Part shown: positions 57,043 through 64,000 of the stretch, in pieces
How the letters are laid out: every line of letters begins with the position of its first letter
Position numbering within the stretch: position 1 is the first letter of the stretch
DNA from: Saccharum officinarum
Lineage: Eukaryota > Streptophyta > Magnoliopsida > Poales > Poaceae
Direction: 5' to 3'
NCBI GenBank assembly: GCA_020631735.1
Contig: CM036197.1
Location: 43,323,880-43,387,879 of the forward strand
Length of the DNA: 64,000 bases
Translations under genes and position numbers: made by a program
The notes under the pieces: generated by a model
Databases searched by the model: none
Told to the model about the DNA's origin: nothing
Seen by the model: only the letters and a program-made list of their open reading frames with translations

Positions 57043-59825
57043 TTACCGCCCCTCCAACACTGAGACACTTATGCTATTCATCATGGAACTGTTTGTATTT
57101 TCTCCTGCTCCTTGGGCTTCTATATACCATTGTGAGATGTATAGAGGCTGTTTTGGGGTTGAAAGTAATGCGGTTTCATTCTCCAACATAAACACAACCG
57201 TTGATATAAGTGGCCTACTATTTGGATTGTCTTGCACACACAAGAGTCCTATGTGGATGCACCTCAAAGCTTCATTCGGTAAACAACTGTCGACAAGGGA
57301 TGAGTCCACCAAATTCATTGCCTTGCCATCATTCCATAAGCTCCATGCCTGGACCAATTCAAAAAAAAATGATAGAATATCGGCATGTTTTGTTTGAATT
57401 TGTAAAATTTGAAGAACGCCATTATACTTACATAAGCTAATAGGTTACGAAAGCTCGTGGAGTGAGTCAAAGTGATCTTCAGACCACTTATGATCTCCAA
57501 CAGTATAACACCAAGGCTATATGTATCAGACATGACAGAAAAAGCTCCATCCATTGCATATTCAGGAGACATGTAACCACTATTTAAAAATAATTAGCAG
57601 TATGTATGTAAAAAAATTGGATAGGTATAGGAAAATGAGAAAACATAGAGGCATGGATGATTACTTACTATGTCCCAACAACTGTGTTAGTATTTGCTTC
57701 TTGTTGGTTCCCTCCAAAGATTCTTGCCATACCAAAATCTGATACATTAGGGTTCATATCTGCATCCAACAATATATTGCTTGTTTTGAGATCTCGGTGC
57801 ACAATGGTCAATCTTGAATCCTCGTGCGGATAAAGAACTCCCCTTGATATTCCTTTGATTATCCTGAACCTTGTTGGCCAATCAAGAACTTTTTTCCTTG
57901 CAGCATCTATATACGGTATTATGAGTAAAGTAAGCAAGAAAATTAGAGTAGTAACTATGACTACCTTCTTCTTTTCCTCTGTATAAAATACAACTAGTTT
58001 ATACATACTGAAAATGAAGCAATCCAAGCTTTTGTTTGGTAAATATTCGTAAATTAGCAACTTCTCATCTCCATGAATGCAACAACCAAGGAGCCTAACA
58101 AGGTTTCTGTGCTGCAATTTGGCAATTAGAGCTACTTCATTTCTAAATTCCTCTATGCCTTGTCCAGAGCCCTGACTGAGCCTTTTGATTGCAACCTCTC
58201 TGTTTTCGCCCAGAATACCCTGCATGATCTCACCGTCATTAAATTGAACAAGCAATCTTATAATTTCCATGCTGGCTGTCATGGTTTAAAACATTTATTT
58301 TTATTACCTTATAAACTTTCCCGAAGCCTCCTTGTCCGAGCAGATTGTCTTCAGCAAAATTATTTGTGGAAGAAACAATATCTCCAAAGCTAAAAAATGG
58401 AAGGTCGAGATTTTCATCACCAAGTGTATTTGTCTCGTCCAAGTGCCCTGCCATCATCTTCTTCTGTATATCCATGTTTCGAGGTTTGCCTAACAGAAAT
58501 TTTAATGTTGTTGTTCAGTACGAATCATCATTGACTTCCGAGTAGTGAAGTGACTCTGGTTTTACCTCTAAGCTTGCGCTTGCGCCATATCCAAACAAGG
58601 AACATCCCCATGAGCGCAAGCAGACATGCCGTAACTGGTGGCAAGATTATTAGTACCACATTCCTCTTCTTCTTCTCAACTGCAGAAACATGCATGTTGC
58701 ACCATGGGAATATAAGGATGATGAAACTTGCTCTTGATTCACACTGGGAGATGTAGCTGTGCTTACCTAATTCAGACTTTGCCAACCTCAGGTAGATATC
58801 CTGCCCATTATCTACGTAACGAACATCCACGATTGCATCCGTCCACATGACGCAGCCACTGCCATCATCCCCTCCTCGGATGTCAGCAGCGGCGTAGGCC
58901 ACGCACGAGCAGTTGGCAAGGCACCTCGCCCTGCACTGCTCCAGCGTCGCGCCCATGTCCACCGTAGCGTTGTCCGTGTCGGGGAGCTTCACTGCCCGCA
59001 CCATCTTGAACCCGTCCGTCGTCGTCCCGTTCCCGCACTCCAGCGGCACGTTCCTCCGGCATCCGCCACGGGTCTCCCTCATGGACCACTGCGAAGGGTT
59101 CACGGGGCTGAACCCCACGACGCAGCTGCAGAACAGCGTGGACGCCGTGTTCACGTTGCACAGCCCGAACGCGCCGCACTTGGCGTAGTCGTCGCAGACG
59201 TCCCTCGGCGCCTGCGTGAAGACGTTCCACACCCGGCTGACGGGGTCCCACCCCAGCTGCTGCACCACGCCGACCTCATTCAGTACGAGGCGGCAGAAGG
59301 GCGCGCCGGCCGCGGCGTTGAAGATGTACGCAATCTCGTCGGGGCGGACGACGACCTGGGCGGAGTACATCTCCTTGTAGGACGCCGTCTCTGGGATGCC
59401 ACTGAACCACAGCCCGTTCCAGGGGCCCGTTCGGTACTTCTTGGCGTTGCCTTTCCACGAGACGGAGTCCAGGAGGCCCCTGGTGTCCAGCACACGACGG
59501 TAGCCCCCCGGCGTCGGGTCGTTCGACGCACGCCACGACGTGAGGAACCACTCGGCGCCAGTCTGCGGGTCCTTACCGAATCTCATGCCGGCGAGCAAGG
59601 TGTTCGACGGGTGATCGAATGACTGCCAAAGCACGTGGCCGCCGCTCTGGTCGCGCACCACTAGGTTGCCAGACTCGAGCAGCTGCGCTTGCGCCACGAC
59701 AGGAGCATCAGAACTCGTCGTGTTGGCAGACCAAGCCGTGCGGCCAGAGCCGTCGAGAAGGCGAAGGCTCCCGGTGCTGCCGATCACCAGTACTCCAACT
59801 CCTGAGGTGTTGCTCAGGAACGTCT
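57043..59825 (-). pseudogene. G-type lectin SRLK gene, right (inverted) copy, 5' end beyond the gap
   Basis: Near-identical reverse complement of 23616-26399. The exons encode the rest of the B-lectin domain, S-locus glycoprotein, EGF-like and PAN regions, a membrane helix (LIILPPVTACLLALMGMFLV) and a kinase with [24 protein letters not shown] and SDFGMAR, ending SVLEGR. All are open. Amino-acid differences from the left copy are few (for example IGSTGS versus IGNTGS and ENETALL versus ENETTLL). As on the left, exon 1 is cut by the copia LTR at 59826. The signal peptide and lectin start would lie beyond the element, past the second gap, and are not in the window. Confidence 0.88.
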
Positions 59826-60212
59826 TGTTATCAACAACGTATGGAATATGAAGTAAAACGAAATCAATCACAGCGGAGACACACGATTTAACGTGGAAAA
59901 CCCCTCCAATGCGAAGGGGAAAAACCACGGGCACCAGCCAGCAACAATCTCACTATCTCAAGAGTTTTGGGTTACACGCCTGCGACGGCTTACAAGAGAA
60001 TCAAGTCTCCAAGAAACCCTAACAAGGGTATATATGTACCGTACCGCGGGGGCTCCGCCCCCCGCACCCCCCATGTGTGCACGGGCGCGCCCTGATGGGC
60101 CGGCTTCAGACTCCGCTACGCTCCGGCCCAACCTTCGGCTTTTACGGGCCTCCGTTTCGCTCCGTCAGAAGCCCGGCCTATATCTTGCAGTGAATTTGGA
60201 ACAACTCCAACA
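59826..60212 (-). repeat. 3' LTR of the right copia copy
   Basis: 387 bp, ending ATAACA next to the SRLK exon. It nearly matches 23229-23615; a few bases differ. Confidence 0.9.
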
Positions 60213-60308
60213 AACTCCACCTTGAGACAAATTCATCTTGTATCATAAACCAACCCATCATCCTGAACAACAAAGATAGAAAACCACTGGTGCCAACAAT
60301 AGTCTCTT

Positions 60309-63300
60309 GGACTATTCAATTAAACCAACTAAGCTTGAGCATAACTCAAACTTAGCAACAGGAACAGGCTTTGTCATCATATCAGCAGGATTATCATGAG
60401 TACTAATCTTGCATACCTTCAGCTTACCTTCTTCAATCACATCTCGCACAAAATGATACTTGATATCTATATGCTTAGTTCTCTCATGGAACATCTGATC
60501 TTTAGTGAGGTAAATTGCACTTTGACTGTCACAGTGCAAACATATGCAAGATTCAATTCCACTGAGTTCAGCGTACAAACCTTTCAACCATATCAATTCT
60601 TTGCACGCTTCACAAATAGCCATATATTCTGCTTCAGTAGTAGACAAAGCAACAACAGACTGTAACGTAGCCCTCCAACTCACAGCACAACTGCCAACAG
60701 TAAACACATAACCAGTAATTGATCTTCGCCTGTCTAGATCAGCAGCATAATCAGAATCCACATAACCAATGAGACCCTTATCAGTTCTTCCAAACTTCAA
60801 ACAGTAATCTGCTGTGCCTCTGAGGTACCTGAAAATCCACTGAACTGCCCTCCAATGTTCTTTGCCAGGATTAGACATATATCTACTAACAAGACTCATA
60901 GCATATGACAAATCTGGACGAGAGCAAACCATGGCATACATCAAAGACCCAACAACACTAGAATAAGGAACCCTTGACATGTACTCAATCTCTGCATCTG
61001 TACTAGGACACTGAGCAGCTGACAACTTAAAGTGAGGTGCAATAGGGGTACTAACAGCCTTAGCATTTTGCATGTTGAAACGCTGAAGAACTTTCTTGAT
61101 ATAATTTTGTTGACTAAGAAATAGCAAACCAGATTTTCTGTCTCTACTAATTTCCAGACCAAGAATTTTCTTAGCACTACCAAGATCTTTCATATCAAAC
61201 TCACTACTTAACAACTTCTTTAACTTAGTGATTTCAATCTTGCTCTTGGCAGCAATCAGCATATCATCAACATATAACAGCAAATATATAAGTGATCCAT
61301 TAACATGCTTGATGTAAACACAGCTATCATATCTAGATCTTTTGAAACTGTGTGACAACATAAATGAATCAAACCTCTTGTTCCACTGACGAGGGGACTG
61401 TTTCAAACCATACAAGGAGCGCTTCAACTTGCACACATATTTTTCCTTGCCAGGCACTATGAACCCTTCCGGTTGGTCCATGTATATGTCCTCCTCTAGC
61501 TCTCCATGCAAAAACGCAGTCTTCACATCTAACTGCTCAAGCTCAAGATCATGTGAAGCAAAAATACTCAAGAATGTACGAATTGAAACTGTGTTTTACC
61601 ACTGGAGAGAACACATCATTATAGTCAACACCCGAAATTTGACTATAGCCTTTTGTAACTAACCTTGCCTTATACTTTGGAGGCTCGCTTGGAGATAAAC
61701 CCTCCTTTCCTTGAAGATCCACTTGCAATTTATGGTCTTCTTGTTCTTAGGCAAAGGAACAACCTCCCATGTACTGTTCTTCTCAAGAGACTGCATCTCC
61801 TCATACATAGCAGAAATCCAATTCTCACTATCAGCACAACGAACAGCTTCTTTATAGGTTGCTGGCTCATGAACATTCTCCACCTGTTCAGCACAACTCA
61901 AAGCATAGTAAGACAAATTACATTCTTCGATAAGACGTTTAGGAGGTACAACTGTCCTTGTTGACTTGCGTTGAGCAATAGGTAATTACTCCTGTAGCTG
62001 CAAAATAGGAGGAGTTTGCTGAACATCATCATGAGCATCATTATCAGCAACATCATTATTATGGTCATCCTGCTCATCAGCAGGCTCCACCTGCACACCT
62101 ATATCATCATCAACATGCTCCACCTGTATGCGCATACTCTGCAGCTCTTTTTCTGGAACATGATCTGAGGGCAAACTGTCAGTAAACATCACAGATTCAT
62201 TGAATACAACACTCCTGCTCATAAAAGTCTTCCCTGTTTCAGGATTCCACAATTTATAGCCTTTGATTCCGAACCATAACCAAGGAAAAGACACTTAACA
62301 GCTCTAGGCTCTAATTTTCCATTGTCAACATGAGCATAAGCAGTGCATCCAAAAACTTTTAACTGTGAATAATCAGCAGGTGTACCAGACCATACCTCAA
62401 TAGGAGTTTTCTTATTTAGTGGAATAGAAGGTGACCTGTTTATCAAGTAACAGGCAGTATTAGCAGCTTCAGCCCAAAAACGCTTGCTCATCCTTGCATG
62501 AGACAACATGCAACGGGCCTTGGAGATAATGGTTCTGTTCATCCGTTCTGCCACACCATTCTGTTGTGGAGTATGGGTATGGTGTGATGCCTAACAATGC
62601 CTTCCTGTCTGCAATAATCATTAAAGGCATACGAACAAAATTCTCAACCATTATCAGTACGAAGCAATTTTATAATTTCTTTCAGTTTGTCTTTCTATCA
62701 TTACTTTCCAGTTCTTAAACGCAGCAAAAGTATCATCTTTCTGTTTTAGAAAATAAGGCCAAACCCTTCTAGAATAATCATCAATAATTGTAAGCATGTA
62801 ACGAGCACCACCTAGTGAGGGTTTCTTAGAAGGACCCCATAAATCAGCATGAACATAATCAAGAGTACCTTTGATGGTGTGAATAGAAGTGTTGAACTGT
62901 ACCCTCTTATGCTTGCCGAAAATACAATGCTCACAAAACTTGATCTTACTAGAAGTGCAGCCTTTCAGTAGGTTTTCTCTTCATCAAATCTACCATACCA
63001 TGGTGACTCATTGTCCCAAACGCATGTGCCCAAAGGTTAGTTTTTACTAGGTTCATCATTAGTACAGCAGCAGCAGCGGAATCAGAACCATGTAAAGTAC
63101 ACCCTCTAAGGACATATAACTTTGCAGAATTAAGATCACCTTTTAAACAGACAAGAGAACCTTTTTGATACCTTTTCAGAATACCATCTGAACCGGAATA
63201 TTTGTAACCTTCTGCATCAAGCGTGCTCAATGAGATAAGATTCCTAGACATCCCTGGTATATACCTGACGTTTTTTAAACGTGCGTGTCATGCCATCATC

Positions 63301-63846
63301 AGTCTTGATCTGAAATGATCCAATCCCTACGATGTCACATGGGTTATCATTCTCCCATCCGCACAACATCCCCTTTCTGCACAGACTTATATGAACTAAA
63401 TCAATTTCTGTTAGTGCAAATATTGAAATGAACATGCGGAATCTAGAATCCATTCATTATGACCAGCAACACAACCAGCAAGCACTACCAGACAATCTCC
63501 AGATTCATCATCAGACGCTAACAGCAGCAACAGAGACCTTACCAGCCGTTTATTTTTTCTCTTCTCCTTATTCTGTACTTTTTCTGCAATCCTCAACATT
63601 ATGATTTGTCAGTTTGCAATAAACACAGAACTTTTTATTACCATGCGGCTTGACTTTGAACGGCCTCTCCTCTCGTAGTTCTCTTTCTACCTACCATTTT
63701 AATCATATGATGATCTGTTATCAGTTCTGCCTCTCACATGTAAAAACTTCGCCCTTTTAGAACGACGTTCCGTCATGCTGCACCATAACTTTTCATTCTC
63801 TCCTTAGACTGGAGAGCCTCATAAACTTCCTTTAGGGTTAGTTCAT
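60309..63846 (-). pseudogene. gag-pol of the Tork-like copia element, right copy, partial
   Basis: The RT and RNase H part (61571-60312) is open for 419 codons with YVDDMLIA and STTEAEYMA; the 1-bp lesion near 22900 of the left copy is absent. A one-base indel near 61590 and several more upstream (near 61710, 62265, 62620, 63000, 63190 and 63570) break the integrase, protease and gag part. The TGA codons at the protease-integrase border and in the integrase D-N-G motif are shared with the left copy. Indels become dense towards the contig end. Confidence 0.85.
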
Positions 63847-63864
63847 TTTTATCTTCTCCTTAGA

Positions 63865-63964
63865 NNNNNNNNNNNNNNNNNNNNNNNNNNNNNNNNNNNN
63901 NNNNNNNNNNNNNNNNNNNNNNNNNNNNNNNNNNNNNNNNNNNNNNNNNNNNNNNNNNNNNNNN
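63865..63964. other. Assembly gap (100 N)
   Basis: Exactly 100 N. The bases just before it repeat a fragment (TCTAAGGAGAAGATAAA in reverse complement) that belongs about 60 bp further inside, a sign of a poor contig end. Confidence 0.98.
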
Positions 63965-64000
63965 GTCGTGTTCGGACCCGAGGGGGTCCTAAACCAACGA
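63965..64000. other. 36-bp start of the next contig
   Basis: Too short to identify. It does not continue the copia element. Confidence 0.6.

Larger units (their letters stand above)
59826..63864 (-). mobile_element. Tork-like copia element, right (inverted) copy, cut by the gap
   Basis: Same element as 18683-23615 and inserted at the same SRLK position. The 3' LTR is 59826-60212 and the interior runs to the gap at 63865, inside gag. The 5' LTR and gag start are not in the window. Confidence 0.9.

Overview
This is a nuclear segment of a plant genome, almost certainly a grass (Poaceae). It holds G-type lectin S-receptor-like kinase (SRLK) genes with the usual seven-exon layout and very GC-rich first exons, Stowaway- and Tourist-type MITEs, Ty1/copia elements of SIRE-like and Tnt1/Tork-like type, a gag-only LTR element with a Tat-like primer site, and a Mutator-like element (MULE). 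The species cannot be named from sequence alone. I found no CRISPR array, bacterial-type operon or tRNA/rRNA gene. Two runs of 100 N (33242-33341 and 63865-63964) are assembly gaps.

Layout. 0-7 kb: remains of two SRLK genes. In the first, the extracellular part lies on the minus strand next to a transmembrane/kinase part on the plus strand. The second, on the minus strand, has a broken lectin half and an open kinase half. 7.6-9 kb: LINE pieces in opposite orientations and a Stowaway MITE. 10.3-15.8 kb: a 3'-truncated SIRE-like copia element. 17.4-18.2 kb: a 361-bp tandem duplication. 18.4-26.4 kb: a third SRLK gene, on the plus strand, whose first exon is split by a young Tork-like copia element (18683-23615); its other exons are open. 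27.3-33.0 kb: a MULE with two convergent genes, a MuDR/MULE/SWIM transposase and a five-exon zinc-finger (GRF-like) plus coiled-coil gene. The contig ends in a 50-bp GC-rich tandem repeat at the first gap.

33.3-39.7 kb: low-complexity DNA, MITEs, a large fold-back element and a small SRLK lectin fragment. 39.77-49.15 kb: a gag-only LTR element with a perfect 5-bp target duplication, carrying a nested 3.9-kb LTR-like insertion. 50.17-56.14 kb: a complete MULE with 161-162-bp inverted repeats, a 9-bp target duplication and an intact 922-codon transposase frame. 57.0-63.86 kb: the same SRLK gene and copia insertion as at 19.6-26.4 kb, on the opposite strand, running into the second gap.

The dominant structural fact is that 50412-63846 is the near-identical reverse complement of about 19610-33031. 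Each arm is next to a gap, and reversing the second contig would make it overlap the end of the first. A misoriented, unmerged overlapping contig or haplotig is therefore at least as likely as a real 13-kb inverted duplication.

Most biologically interesting is the MULE. Its second gene splices cleanly through five exons and converges on the transposase, with its last exon wholly antisense to the transposase C-terminus. This layout resembles mudrA/mudrB of maize MuDR, but the second protein is unlike what I know of MudrB.
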